Shown: positions 23,723 to 35,562, counted from the stretch's first letter. The stretch is DNA of 64,000 bases from Nannobrachium achirus (GCA_963921795.1 OY997642.1:31394060-31458059), one strand, 5' to 3'. Numbers and translations: made by a program. The notes: generated by a model from the sequence alone, not told the origin.

Positions 23723-24160
23723 GGAGAAGGGTTTTGCTAGAGAGGGCAAAAGCATTAGCCTGTGTCTCTTTCTCTCTTAGACCTGTGCCCTTCTCACCCT
23801 GTTACCTGTTGTTGCATTATGCAACAGTGCTAGAATGGACCGCTGTGCCATCCCTTGCTCCGCTTCTGCTCTTTTTGCTCCTATTTAAAGATGAGAAGAG
23901 ACACATTCAGTCACTGCACGTCCACCCAGTGTAGCACTGTTCCATGGTATCTGTTCTGGCTGTTTGGTATCGAAGCCCGTTTCCAACATAGAATCAAAAC
24001 AAAACGGCCCGGACTTTATAATTCAGTTGTTGTTCTATTCTTCTTCTTATTTTTCCTACAGTTTGTTCTTAACTATTAATATTTCAAAACAAATTCAATA
24101 AACATTCCCAAAAAAGTACATTTTGTCATGTATTTAAAACAAAACTCATGTTTAAGAATG
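23723..24160. other. Unassigned sequence
   Basis: Nothing recognised. The left end of the element ending at 24299 could lie here. Confidence 0.35.
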
Positions 24161-24299
24161 AGTGAAAATAGCCGATCTACAAGCTCACAACAAGCCACGC
24201 GTTGTGAGGTTGTAGATCTGTTGTTTTCACTAGTTTGGGTCCTGGAGCGAACGTCTAATTTCTCTTTTGGGTCACAGTCTAAAGGTTTGGGAACCACTG
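24161..24299. mobile_element. Palindromic module joined to a hAT-like right end
   Basis: The module (24161-24232) has arms GAAAATAGCCGATCTACAAG and a matching right arm, with inner stem ACGCG. It is followed within 70 bases by AAAGGTTTGGGAACCACTG, the reverse complement of a CAGTGGTTCCCAAACC hAT start. The left terminus was not found. Confidence 0.65.
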
Positions 24300-25661
24300 G
24301 GCTAGAGGTTCGGTTTAGCTCAACTGGGAATCTAAAAATGACACAGATGCTTCTCCGGTTTTAATGGTTCTTAAGCCCCAGGGGGGTCCAGGGGAAAAAT
24401 CCGCCTAAAATGTATGCCCAAATTGGAACAGTTGTGGACACAAAACTACCATGATTGTGGCTACTCTTGACTCACCAAATGTCAGCTAACCCCTGAAAAT
24501 TCACAAATGCAGTGTAAAACATCACATTTCTCTGACCAAATTGTCCTGCTGTGATCATTTACCAAGGAAAAGATGATTGAAAAAAAAACCTCCGCCTATG
24601 GAAATTCTGCCTTCTGAATAGTGAATGAGCCTCAAGACCTCATTTAAAACATATATAGTGAATAGAAAAATTGTTCACCAAGGTGTCACCAATTGATAGG
24701 CAACATTGTATGAATATATTGCAAACTATGTAAACTCTACAGATGTTTTAGTGAGAGTAGTGCTGTAATATTAGTAATGTTAAAGTATAGGGTGAAAAAT
24801 GATAAAAACGAGTAACAATAAGTAGTAATAATACTGTAATAGGAGTAATGTATGGATGAAAAGTACAATGGCAGCTGATTACTATGCTGTAGGACCACTG
24901 TAACAATAATCAACAAAGAAATTGTAGTTTGATTTGGTCTCTATTGATTTATTGACATTTATTGACAGCTGTTCAGAGGTCAACACCTTTTGCCCCCACC
25001 GCCGTGGGCAATGGGGCTCAAGAGGTTTTTAAACTCTACATATTATGAAGTACCAAGATACAGTAGCCTACAACATTACAAGACATTCAAAGATTAATTT
25101 GACATGAGTACAGCGAGGGGATATCATATCACTAGACGCAGCTGTGCATAATTGATCAAATAGGCAACACATTGAACACAGGCTCAGATGATTCCAGGAG
25201 GAGATAGAAAGAGGCACGAGAGGAAGAGAGACAGAATAGGAGAGAGAGAAGATGCCAGAATGCTTTATTTGTTATTATATAGCATTTGTTGCCCACGTGT
25301 GTGCCTGTTGCACACCCGATAGATTTAAACCAATATTTTAGTTTATAGAAATAAATACACATGTGAATGTTATCTTGGTGTTCAGGCTCTGCTACATTTT
25401 TCTCCCTGCTCAGCACAAATATAGACATCATTAACATCACATCATTAACCATTAAGAGCAGGGAGATAGATAGCCTATATAATAACAGCCCCCATGGGAA
25501 ACAGAACTATTAGCTGAGCCCACCGGTGGTGCTGGGGTGGCGGTGGGAACAAACAGGTGCATACCAACAGTCCAGGAGCACTGACAACATGCCGGAAGAA
25601 CAGAGACTGAGGTGTTTAAATTATAAATAACCCACCAAATTGGTCAGCTGATTGCCACAAC
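24300..25661. other. Unassigned sequence
   Basis: Mixed AT-rich DNA. TTAAGCCCCAG at 24371 and GGGGCTCAAGAG near 25013 are weakly inverted but too short to call an element. Confidence 0.35.
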
Positions 25662-25729
25662 GATTTCAGACTCAGCTCACAGTCCACTCTGAGAGTGGGC
25701 GGGGTCTATGGGCTGGAAACCAGGCTAAC
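25662..25729. mobile_element. Short MITE, also present at 58493
   Basis: On the minus strand it reads TTAGCCTGG, AGACC, CTCAGAGTGGACT, then GAGTCTGAAATC. The same words in the same order occur on the plus strand at 58493-58565. Confidence 0.5.
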
Positions 25730-25735
25730 AACGAC

Positions 25736-26130
25736 GTGGGTGACCATACCGGTATGTCCTGTTTTGCACGGGACAGTCCCGCATTTCAATGACTTTTCAT
25801 GCGTCCCGCAAATTGACTCGCTGTCCCGCATTTTGATCAACAGGTGCGTCTAAAATCTTGGTTTTATCAAATGGCTGTGTGACAAGAGCAGTGGCCAGTG
25901 CGCGTGTGTGTGCATGCGTGCGTGTACGTGTGCGCATGTCCCGGCCGCTGTTGTCAATCAAACAGCCGGTCACATGCGGGGATGTCAATGCAGTTTAACG
26001 GCACGCCCACCAAAACCAACAACAATCCGCAAAACACAGCGACGCGAAAACTGTAGTACAGCAAGGACTGGGAGACTATGGATACGTTCCTTCTAAAACC
26101 AAAACAAGATTCCCAACACAGATAAGGTAA
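25736..26130 (+). mobile_element. Possible 5' end of a larger DNA transposon
   Basis: Starts GTGGGTGACCATACC and has three CCCGCA words (GTCCCGCATTT twice), a pattern I associate from memory with hAT ends. Downstream, ATGGATACGTTCC begins a short frame (MDTFLLKPKQ) that stops after about 13 codons near AAGGTAATAG, which could be a splice donor. No transposase domain or opposite end was found. Confidence 0.33.
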
Positions 26131-27897
26131 TAGCAGCTTAACGTTACCAGTACCACTGTACAGGTCAGAAGAATAAACTCTCATCAGTTATGTTTCCAGA
26201 CTTGATATTGCAAACAAGAAAATAGCATATGGTCGTACAAAAGCAGCATACAGATATGCTGTGACCTGCCACAGTGTAGAGAGTTGTTTGAGAGACTTAA
26301 AAAGTAAAAACACCATTGGTTCTACAGCTGTTCTCTAGGAGAAGGCCTTATTGAAAGCAGCACGCTCAAGCACAAAAATATTAGCCCAAGTCAAGAAGAA
26401 CATCTAAGATAAGATAAACATTGTTTAAATAAAATAGTTTATCGTGGATTCTGGCCATGCAGTATGGTCCTAGATTTTAATGATGTGCTGCTATTCTTGT
26501 GTTTCACTCCCTGCTGGGTGCTTTCTATGGTGTTGGTGAATGTGCATTGCCTTTGTGGGCCAGGCCTGTTGTTGTGATGGAGAGAAGAGAACTGAAAGAC
26601 TTAAAGTTGTGATAGACAAAACCTAAAATGTTTCATCTAGGTGCTTTCCTTGGTACTGGATGTGCATATTGCTGGTGGACAAGTTTGTTTTAATGTATTA
26701 TTAGTATTATTATTAAGCTGTTGTCCATATGTCCATATACTGTACACTCGCATGTGTGAAACCTCTCAAGTGTGTCTGTCTGAACTAGCTGTACAATGTT
26801 GTACGTATGTATTCAAAAGAACAAACACTAGCATTAATATATGTTTAGAGAATTATTGTGTATTGGTACACTTAATCTAGACAGCGCATTCTTGACCCGT
26901 GCAACACTCTTTATCAGGCCAATGAGGGACGCAGCGGGTCTCAGTAATATCATGAAAGTACAAATGCACACTTTATGATTAGACATGCAACATAGATTTG
27001 GATGCATGATCCTCAAAGGTTGTTTTTACACCAGGAAGAACCATAGTGGATTGCAAGGGAGCCATGAGGGCTGAGGATGGGAGAGGTGCCAGGACTACCG
27101 GATGTGGCCGGCTCTCCCAGGACACTGTCGCTGCTCTTTGCCCAGTGATCATCCTGTCACCACCCCACACCTCCCTGGAGTTTCCCCTCCAAGAAATGAT
27201 ACAGTGTAGAGAAAACACTGCACGCGCTGCAGCCTGGTCAGAGGAACATTGGAGCTAATTACGCAGTCTGTGTGTAGAGAACTTGCCTCTGGTTACATTT
27301 TGTGTCTGGCATATAAGCACAAGTTGAATGGCAAGTACTGTCTTGTAAAAAGTCTGCATAAACAACATGTTTAATGGAGACATCCAGAAAGAGGAGCTAA
27401 CATCGCTCATCGACAGTGGGTGCTGGGTTACAAATTAAAGTTTAAAGGTAGAATCCGCACGCCAAGCTAAGGAGGGACAGTGAATACAATTCCCGGTACC
27501 GGAGCCTGCCGCACCACTGCCGCGGCAGGTGCCGGACAGTTACCTGACCCTAACCTTAACCCTAAGGGTCGATTAAGACTCTTACAAGGAGCCTAACTTA
27601 TTTCGGTTTGGCACTGTCCAGACCCAAATATGGTTTACCCCCCGTTTCCCGACTAAACTCGTCTCGTTGGTGCTGCCGAAATGTTGTGACCCCCCGACTT
27701 AATTCCGTTGCTCAGCGGTGTCTTCTCATTCATTCAGCCCGGCTTCAAGTTCATATTTTCGGCTGTGAAGCCAAGAAAACAGCGGTCATTTGTGAGGGAG
27801 ACACGCCGACTTCCGAATACTTGTGTGGCCGTGTATTGAGCGTCGCATAGCGAATACATTGTCAGCTGACTCTCGCTCTGGCTGGTGGGCGCGTGCG

Positions 27898-27898
<1 letters not shown>
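26131..27898. other. Unassigned sequence
   Basis: No clear repeats or genes. 27000-27260 is GC-richer with frames on both strands, but no domain is recognisable. Confidence 0.4.

Positions 27899-27982
<84 letters not shown>
27899..27982. repeat. (CA)42 microsatellite
   Basis: A pure CA tract. Confidence 0.98.
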
Positions 27983-27983
<1 letters not shown>

Positions 27984-29577
27984 CTTTGCTGCGTCCCCTG
28001 GTGCCGGTGAATGTATTTGCTCCTTCTCAAGCTAAGCCTTTGTTTGTAGAAAAAGAAGACAACGTTTTAATCCGAAGTGGATCTACTAGTTAAGTACCTG
28101 AAGAAGACCTGAAGAAAGAGATCCACATCAGATTGAAATGTTTCCTTCTTTTTTCTTCAAATAAATCTTTTACCACGGTGTGTGGGTTCTGGAGATAATG
28201 TAGTCATAATAAATCCATCCCTCTGATGATAAACATTAATCAATGTGTGCCCAGGCAAGCAGTGAGTTTCAGTTTAATACATCATCAGTGGCTTGTAGAA
28301 ATGTCATGTTTTGATCCAAAGAGCAAAGAGGCTACATACGAAATGTAATAAAAGTACGTACTAATACTATACTATATCCCAGCTGGCAATTCTAACTCTG
28401 TAAAATCTAATCAGTGGCTGTCACGGAGAAAGAAACAAGTGGCACAATTATGCAGCTGTTACATTTCTATAGATAAACAAACAGGCTCTTCTGCTTGTGG
28501 CTGACTGTAAAGAAATGTCGTTTATTTTGAATATTTGTGTAAAATGTGAACCTATACGCTACACAAGCATTCCAGAACTTGCGTCCCTGAGTAATTCTAT
28601 CTGCAGCCATAGACGACAACAGAGTGTGCAAGTCGTAAAGGAATGAAAGTAGAGCCCATTGTGATGAAAACATTGTTGTGACAGTATGATAGCTTTGTTT
28701 ACTCCCACTCCCCGCTGTCCACTCCAGAGCACACAATAAAGTGAGTTCCATCAGTGTGTCACATAGTGGTGCAGGTCACAAAGAAGAAGACAAAGAAGAA
28801 AGAGGGGAGAGACATTGGAAAGAGAGCAATTTAGATTCAGAAGGAGTGGGAAAAGAAAACGGAATGAAGGCTGTCTCTCCTTAGTGAATGTGAAATGGAA
28901 GAAGCAGTTACTTAGCCTGGAGAATAAAATAATAATAATCTTCTTGCTGTTCAAACTCAACAAACTGCACTCCAAGAAACCAGAAGTGACTTTCTACACT
29001 GAGGGCAATGGGCATGGAATTTTAACTACATTTTTGGCAGCCATTCAATCCACCAGTTTGGTCCCAAACAACACATCTCAAAACATTAAGTCTAGCTTAT
29101 CATGGATTTGCTGTGCTCCCCATGGCCCTCAATAATTTTGGTGACTTAGTGTTTATTTGCTCCATTGCCAGCCTTTGGCAGAGGTTTCCACAGAATAAAT
29201 AAATTTAGCCTATTGCATTGCTGTTCTTTATTTGTTATGCTCTGCAGGAGTCTGTCTGTCTGTGTCCACATGCAGCTACTCTTGCAAACTGCTCGACTGA
29301 TCAGCAGATTTAGATGAAAATGATTGAAAAGAATGAGGCCGCACAGCTCTTCAGACACAAGGCAAATAATTTATTTAGACAACAAACGTTTCGACTGTAG
29401 CAGTCTTCCACAGAGTTTAACAGAGAATGAAAAAACATCACTTTAAAAGGGACTGGGACAAAGGTGGAATCATCTCATCTTCTTCAATCTCCCCATCAAG
29501 AGAACCGTTTCCAGGTCAAAACAAGATGTGCTAGAGGAAAGGCTATTGGGTCATCAAAATGAGTATATGTCACTGTC
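27983..29577. other. Unassigned sequence
   Basis: 28090-28190 (ACCTGAAGAAGACC..GAAATGTTTCC) and 29360-29420 (CAAACGTTTCGACTG..GCAGTCTTCC) look like dispersed-repeat fragments, judged from memory. Family not identified. Confidence 0.35.
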
Positions 29578-29669
29578 GGGCAGAAACCTTGTATCTCCAA
29601 GTTTCAAATGTGTAAATTCTTTCGCAAAGTAAAGCACTGCTTCATCATACAAGGCCATCACACAAAAGT

Positions 29670-29724
29670 AGTGAAAACAGCTAGTGCGAGGCGTTGTGTG
29701 CTTGTAGATCGTCTGTTTTCACTA
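29670..29724. repeat. Palindromic module in B3 with left arm deleted
   Basis: GTGAAAACAGCT joins directly to the centre GTGCGAGGCG and an intact right arm. About 25 bases of the left arm are missing compared with B1. Confidence 0.85.
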
Positions 29725-29739
29725 GTTTAACTCATTTAA

Positions 29740-29886
29740 AAACATGTTATTGCCTGAGCTTATGATTATTATTCTTTTGTTTTTGTTGTTCCAGTTTGTT
29801 TGTCTCTTTCATGTTCTTGTATAGTGTTGTTATTGTCTAAATAATGTATGTCTAAAAATGTAATAAACATATTATTCAAAAAAAAA
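29740..29886 (+). mobile_element. Short poly(A)-tailed retroposon nested in B3
   Basis: The extra sequence relative to B1 and B2 ends AATAAACATATTATTC followed by nine A, that is, a polyadenylation signal and poly(A) at the junction with B sequence. It is non-coding. It could be a LINE 3' end or a processed RNA copy. Confidence 0.55.
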
Positions 29887-29943
29887 TTATAAATACTAAA
29901 CAAATGGTTTTGGACATACAAGGTTTCCACCCGACAACGACGA

Positions 29944-30532
29944 TGTGGGCCATTGTCTGCGGAGCATGAAGATGTACAGAAAAGTGGCGAATGGACGGTA
30001 TTTGTTTTAACCTCTGGGTGCTGTGGATAAGAGCTGTGCCTCCTGTATCACAGCTTTCAGGTCTTGTAGCATTACTAAAAAACATGCTGGAAGTCGTTTC
30101 AGTAGAGGTTAAAGAGTTTGGTATAGTGGCATTTGGTTTTAAGCCATGGACGTTTTCTTCCCAATCCAACGCTACACCAAGTTCAAAACTTTTAATTCTT
30201 ATACAAGTGGAACATATTTGGATTATAGGTGTTAAAGATATTATTGGATTATCAAACGTATAATTATTTCTTATTGACATAATGTTTGCTGGAATACTTC
30301 TATGATCACGGATTGGATATCAAAGTGATCCCAATGCTGTTTTTGGTTTTGGACTAGCAGTGGTCAAAATGTACTTTTAATGCACATTTAAAAACAACTT
30401 GCACTGAACCAAAGTGCTTCACAGGTCAAAAACATCTCAAACAGTCATCAATAAATTTGAATAAAACACAGCATACAGACAAAATATGCAACAGTAAAAA
30501 AATAAAACATTAAAAAGCAAGGCACGTACGTC
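29944..30532. other. Unassigned sequence
   Basis: A 90-codon plus-strand frame (29991-30263) and an overlapping minus frame are present, with no recognised domain. Confidence 0.35.
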
Positions 30533-30786
30533 TTCTAATACAGTGGTTCTCAACTTGTGGGTCAGGACCCCCAGGGGGGTCCCCAAATTATTTTGGGGGG
30601 TCCCCAGATGATTAGCTTAATGTGAAACATTGTTTTCTCACTCAAGAGTAAACACACCAACATAACGTTTAAGTCTATAGGGGGTATCTGCACATTTGTA
30701 AAGTGACAATTTAAGGAATTTTTAATACCTCTAAAATGACAAATTAAACATTGGTTAAATTGTCAAATATTATAGGCAAATATGGT

Positions 30787-30840
30787 GGAAAATAGCCGAT
30801 CTACATGCTCACAACGCCTCGCATTGCGAGGCGTTTTCAC
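30787..30840. repeat. Palindromic module in G with right arm deleted
   Basis: The left arm GAAAATAGCCGATCTACATG and the inner stem CGCCTCGC/GCGAGGCG are present, and then the sequence jumps to TTTTCAC. The right outer arm is missing. Confidence 0.82.
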
Positions 30841-30904
30841 AATAGAACCATCTTATACAAAATGTAATGCCTCAACTCTTGGTGCTCGTCAGGGTGAGGG
30901 GGTC

Positions 30905-31272
30905 TTAGACTTAGACTTACAGTAGTTCCTCCCGTTCCTATTGGAACATTGGGCGACGAGTCGTCTCCATTTGCTTCGGTCCCTAGCGACCCTTCTTGCT
31001 CCATGCCAGCTGACACCCATCTCACTTAAGTCTTCCTTGGCTGTCTGCCTCCATGTCTTCTTTGGCCTCCCTCTCTTCCTCCTTCCACCCTCTGGCATCC
31101 ATTCCATTGCAACACTTGCCAGTCTCTCTCTTGACAGTCGGAGTACATGACCAGTCATTCTCCTCCTCGTGTCGGCGATGATGTCCGACAGTGGTTGCAC
31201 TCCTGCCCTTCTCATCAGCTCCTCATTTGTGATGTGATCTTGCATGATATCCTCAAGATATATCTGAGGCAC
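30905..31272 (-). pseudogene. LINE polymerase C-terminal fragment
   Basis: The minus-strand frame has DHITNEELMRRAG, then RRRMTGHVLRLSRERL, then EGGRRKRGRPKKTWRQT, then WHGARRVARDRSKWRRLV and CSNRNGRN. The order (ITN-E---R--, GH-LR, G-RKRGRPK-TW, A-DR--W) is known from the region after the reverse transcriptase in several non-LTR clades. Upstream sequence up to 31337 continues the similarity (DVFHRRCL words) in another frame. The catalytic domain is absent. Confidence 0.75.
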
Positions 31273-31337
31273 CGTCTGTGGAAGACATCCAACTTGCTGG
31301 TGATGCTGGCTGTCTTCATCCAGGTCTCGCAGGCGAA
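30905..31337 (-). mobile_element. 5'-truncated LINE nested in element G, 12-bp target duplication
   Basis: GGTGAGGGGGTC occurs at 30893-30904 and 31338-31349, flanking the insert. On the minus strand the element ends in a TAAGTC-repeat tail next to the low-coordinate duplication, as expected for a LINE with a microsatellite tail. The insert is 433 bp and keeps only the last part of the polymerase gene. Confidence 0.85.
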
Positions 31338-31410
31338 GGTGAGGGGGTCCCCAGTTAAAATATGATTATTTTGGGGGTCACAGCCTGAAAAGGTTGAGAA
31401 CTACTGTTCT

Positions 31411-31447
31411 AAGATCTACAAGAGTGCCACGCTATGAGCTTGTATAC
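31411..31447. repeat. Remnant of a palindromic module
   Basis: AGATCTACAAGAGTGCCAC and ATGAGCTTGTATA keep parts of both arms without the outer flanks. Confidence 0.45.
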
Positions 31448-31449
31448 AG

Positions 31450-32187
31450 TAGGTGGTCATCCAGGGCTATCTCTTTATGTGTTTATGGTAATATTAATGT
31501 CCTCTCATGTTGTATGTCCATGACAAAAAAATATATATTTTGACAAGGATGTCCACCACAAGCCAGCATGGCGCTGAGCCCTGCTTCTGTCCCCTAGTAT
31601 TTGGATACCTGTGTGTGTTACGCCATTTACTGTTTGGTTGTGAATATAGCCGAATAGCTAACATTGGGATATACTGTAAAATTTGATTGTGAAAATGATT
31701 TTAAAAAAGTAATCCCTGGTTTCAGTCATAATGTAATGTATTAAAACGGAGTGGATGTTGCAGTGGATTATTTATCCATTATGAATGTGACATGGGAAAC
31801 ATCAAACAACCACAGGCATAAACACACAGACCACAATGGCAAATCCCAATACTTGTTACACATACTGTAAATTGTGCCTTTGAAGAGTAATTGCACTCAC
31901 ATTGGTAATCCTCGCAAATGATACTGTATGACTTCACAGCTGCATTTCTCTCAACTCAATTAATGAATTAGAATGTCTTTTATGGGATATCAAAGGGCAT
32001 AATTTAAAAAGCAAGTGCTTGTGTACACTGCAATCACATCGTACAGTATACAAAGCACTGGTAACTTTTTTTTTCTTTTATTCATTGCCACAACTGGTTG
32101 TTCTTAATAGTCACTATTCAGTGGTATGTGGAGCATGCTGTACACGTTCACTGCCCCCACCTCACACCCCCCTTACAATCACTTACT
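31450..32187. other. Unassigned sequence
   Basis: 31880-32010 has TAAT-rich words (AATTAATGAATTAGAATG) and little repetition, so it could be regulatory. Otherwise nothing recognised. Confidence 0.3.
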
Positions 32188-32362
<175 letters not shown>

Positions 32363-32449
32363 CACCATGTGTTCCAGGGATTAGGTGCATCTCCAAAGGG
32401 GTACACCATGCCATCTGTGCATAGAGGTTAATCAGAGAATGTATACACA

Positions 32450-32450
<1 letters not shown>

Positions 32451-32501
<51 letters not shown>
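32451..32501. repeat. (CA)25 microsatellite
   Basis: A pure CA tract. Another impure CA/CG tract follows at 32661-32697. Confidence 0.97.
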
Positions 32502-32504
<3 letters not shown>

Positions 32505-32705
32505 CATGAATACTTTATTTTATTGCTCAGTCCACCAGAATCACTTAAAAGCAGACCGTGCTAAGGGACAGAGATGCACAGGCGAAACAAAGCAGGCAAC
32601 ACTAGCGTGGTAGACAATCACCAGTGGAAGCTCTGGAGATGGCTATTCACATAGTCAGCCACACACGCACTCGCACACACACACACGCGCGCGCGTGCTT
32701 GCATA

Positions 32706-32932
32706 TCGTTGTCTGGGAAAGCTTGTAAGTCCAAAACCGTTTGTTTTGTATTTATCATTTTAAATAGTGAAAATAGCTGATCTACAAGCACACAATGCCT
32801 TGCCTCGATCTGCTATTTTCACTAGTTCTGTGCGACATTCTCGTATGATGAAGCAGGGCTTTACTTTACGAAAAAACGTAGGCCTACACATTTGAAACTT
32901 GGAGATACAAGGTTTCTGCCCGACAGTGACGA
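32706..32932 (-). mobile_element. Family B MITE, copy 4, reverse orientation
   Basis: TA flanks both ends. TCGTTGTCTGGGAAAGCTTG at the left corresponds to the B right end, and GATACAAGGTTTCTGCCCGAC at the right (20 bases shown as GATACAAGGTTTCTGCCCGA) to the B left end. Shorter than B1 through loss within the palindrome. Confidence 0.8.
32766..32825. repeat. Palindromic module in B4, partly deleted
   Basis: GTGAAAATAGCTGATCTACA is followed by AGCACACAATGCCTTGC, then directly by CGATCTGCTATTTTCAC. Most of the right inner arm is missing. Confidence 0.8.
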
Positions 32933-32934
32933 TA

Positions 32935-33574
32935 GAGTCCAGACAAACACCAGCCTCATGGCTTAAGTGTGGATCGCTCACTGCCCTTTTAATTCATTTG
33001 TGCTGATGGACAAGATAGTCATTTCACTAATGCCTTGGAGATAGGCAGGGGAAAACAATAATACCTTAGTCAGCGAGGAGGACAGAGAGCAAACAAATAA
33101 TGGAAATTGCTGGCTGCTGTTCAGTACATGAAAGATCACATTGGATTGCGTGGTTGAATCTGTTTAGGATTTGTTTGTCCTGGCAGATTTTTTATGCTGC
33201 AAGGATGTGAACGTTAGGCTACTACTGATGCAGTGTGTGCCTGTCTGTGTCTGTTTGGGTGTGTTTGCAGGTGTGTATGTAGTGGTTGCAGTACACTGTA
33301 CTGGTTCTGTCTTAATGTATCAGTCTCGCGCTCTCACAGTTTTGTTTTGTTTTCTGTTTCTCCCTCTACTTAAATCCAAGCTCGCTTGGTACAAAAAAGC
33401 AGTTACTATATTTTGTATGCGTGTCTCTGAATTCTGAAAGTCATACAACTCTGGATTCACATACCAACTTTTCAAACTTTAACCAATTTCTCCATTGCAC
33501 ATCGCCCTGAAAGGCAACAGGGATTGCATTTCTGCTGTCAATCTGTGCTGACACTGACAAAATGTCATAGTTAA
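32935..33574. other. Unassigned sequence
   Basis: Nothing recognised. Confidence 0.4.
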
Positions 33575-34090
33575 CAGGGACGGGCTCTAAGCATAGGCAG
33601 TATAGGTGATCGCCTAGGGCGCCAAGATGTTGAGGGGGCACTGGCACCGAGGAAGGCTTTTTTTGGGGAGTGTATGCAGAATATTTTTGATAGACCACAC
33701 AACCATCTAGAATAGATAGGTACTTGTTATTAACTATTTGGTTCAACCTGACTTGTAAATCTTGTGTGTGCAGGATAATTCCAGAAATAAGTCTAGGTTA
33801 GCCATAATCTAGTAATTAGTATGAACTAGTCAGGCTGCTCAGACCTACATCTGTACTTCCAGGTGCATTAATGAAATATCTGGGACAGCCAAGTGCTGCA
33901 CAACCCAGGGACCCTGCTATTGGGGAAGTGGAGTCAAGGAGAAGACCCTGCTTCAACTGCATCACAGCCCGCCGCAGGTGAGTTTAGTCCATTTCAAATT
34001 TATTAATTTTCCCAAAAATAATAATATATACATTTAAAATCTTAGTATGTTTTGCCAATTATTTGGGGGCCCACTTGCTATCCGGCCCTG
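33575..34090. mobile_element. Segment bounded by two hAT-like ends
   Basis: Starts CAGGGACGGGCTCTAAGC with a GGGCGCC block and ends GGGGGCCCACTTGC..CCGGCCCTG. The ends share only about CAGGGxCGG in inverted form, and the flanking octamers do not match. It could be one worn element or two fragments. Confidence 0.35.
33863..33977 (+). CDS. Candidate internal exon, unknown protein
   Basis: A 115-base segment lies between a good acceptor (ATCTGTACTTCCAG) and a consensus donor (CAG|GTGAGT). In the second frame it is open throughout and would read CINEISGTAKCCTTQGPCYW, then GSGVKEKTLLQLHHSPPQ. No family is recognised. It sits inside the segment with hAT-like ends, so it may be transposon-derived or chance. 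There is no second exon to support it. Confidence 0.22.
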
Positions 34091-35065
34091 GCCTACAGGT
34101 TGAGAATCGCTGCTTCAGAACAATATCAACAATACATTTTGGGGTTGATGCAGATCCATACACCATCCCTGGCAATGTCACAATCTGCTTCTTACCAGCT
34201 TTATACTTTGTGCCAAAGCAAAAGAAAAAGGCAAGGAGGCGCTAACCATAGATACTATTCAGTGGATAAGCGACATTGCATATCCCTGGGTAGGCTGCCT
34301 GACGTTATAGTCTTGTCTTGGTAATTAAATTGTAGGTGAAAAGTTTGGATGACATCATGTGTGGCAGCCAGACACCTGTCTCTCACTTACTCTCACGTCG
34401 TCTCATATGCCAAAAAAAGAAGTCATGAGTCCATCTGTTAACTTCTTCACTATAGTTACTTCTGCACTGAAGCAAAGAATGATGCGTGCATGCGTGCATG
34501 CGTGCGTGCGTGCATGAGTGCGTGCGTGTGTTTGTTTGCACATCTGCAGCATGGGAAAAGTGTAAAATCTGGTCAATTGTTACATTTTCTCAGAAAAATT
34601 AACACTTTTACTGTGTGCTGGTATACTGTCACAAAGCTTGTAAATGGTGGCATCCAGTTGTGAGATCACGCCAGATGCTCAAATAAAAGCAATAAATAGA
34701 GAATCAGACACACAGAAATACAGGAGAGAGATTGCAGTTTGAGTAATAAAACGCAGTGGCCTATATGGGTCAGGCTCTAATGAAAGACGTCATCTATCAG
34801 GGGCGCTATCAAAAATGCAAGAGCTGCCACTTTTTGGGGAAGGACACAGATTTAAAACACAAATAGCTTCCGCCCTCATCTGTCAAAGCTATTCAGCCAT
34901 GGGATGGAATGGAATGTTGTCAATTAACTGCCCTGCATTTGATTTGCCTCCAAGCACACACGCACGTGCACACACATGCATGTACAGGTATAGGCACACA
35001 CATGGTCATTTACAGAATGATGTATCGGCCGCAGTCACCACTTGAGAAAACACATTTTGCACTTG

Positions 35066-35067
<2 letters not shown>
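34091..35067. other. Unassigned sequence with a (GCGT)n tract
   Basis: An impure TGCG/TGCA microsatellite lies at 34481-34530. Otherwise nothing recognised. Confidence 0.45.
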
Positions 35068-35102
<35 letters not shown>

Positions 35103-35208
35103 CCACTGTATGCACACGTGCACACACACATGCTGATATTCACACATGCACGCACGCACGCACGCACACAAGCAGGCAGGCATGCACGCACACACTCGCG
35201 CGCAGCTG

Positions 35209-35276
<68 letters not shown>
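35068..35276. repeat. Compound microsatellite: (TA)16, (CACG)n, GCGC palindrome, (CA)31
   Basis: A TA tract (35068-35100), mixed CACA/CACG units, the palindrome CGCGCGCAGCTGCGCGCG at about 35197-35214, then (CA)31. Almost all of it alternates purine and pyrimidine. Confidence 0.95.
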
Positions 35277-35280
<4 letters not shown>

Positions 35281-35364
35281 GCACAACTTGTTGTCAGATC
35301 TTAAACCAGTGAACACCTTTTTTACTGTAGATGGAAACTAAAATGATGTTTTTGTCCCCTGCAG

Positions 35365-35421
35365 ATCCAGCCCTTAAGATGAAGCAAACAAAATGTCTTG
35401 TCTTCTTAACAACAGCGGGGG
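35365..35421 (+). CDS. Weak candidate exon
   Basis: TTTTTGTCCCCTGCAG precedes and GTAAGG follows a 57-base segment. One frame is open and includes ATG at 35379 (MKQTKCLVFLTTAG). It is too short to judge, and no neighbouring exon or family was recognised. Confidence 0.12.
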
Positions 35422-35562
35422 GTAAGGCTAGCTAATCCGGGATATAGTGTTTGTGCATGTTGTCATGGTAGAATATGTTTGTCTAATCACATGTTAATCT
35501 TTGGAAAATGCGTTGGCTTCTTTTACTGTAGCATGTCTCTGTAGGAGGCTATAGCCATATAA

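Larger units (their letters stand above)
29578..29943 (+). mobile_element. Family B MITE, copy 3, with a nested insertion
   Basis: Left end TGTCACTGTCGGGCAGAAAC and right end CCACCCGACAACGACGA match B1 and B2, with TA at the left. It is about 107 bases longer than B1 because of the insertion at 29740-29886, partly offset by loss of one hairpin arm. Confidence 0.82.
30541..31406. mobile_element. hAT element family G, interrupted by a LINE
   Basis: Starts CAGTGGTTCTCAACTTGTGG and ends AAAAGGTTGAGAACTACTG. The flanks are TTCTAATA (30533-30540) and TTCTAAGA (31407-31414), an 8-bp duplication with one mismatch. Without the nested LINE and its duplicated target it is about 420 bp. It contains a damaged palindromic module at 30787-30840. 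Confidence 0.85.

Noticed and set aside
24371-25030. Possible transposon bounded by TTAAGCCCCAG and GGGGCTCAAGAG
   Set aside because: The inverted match is about ten bases, the next bases do not pair and no target duplication was seen.
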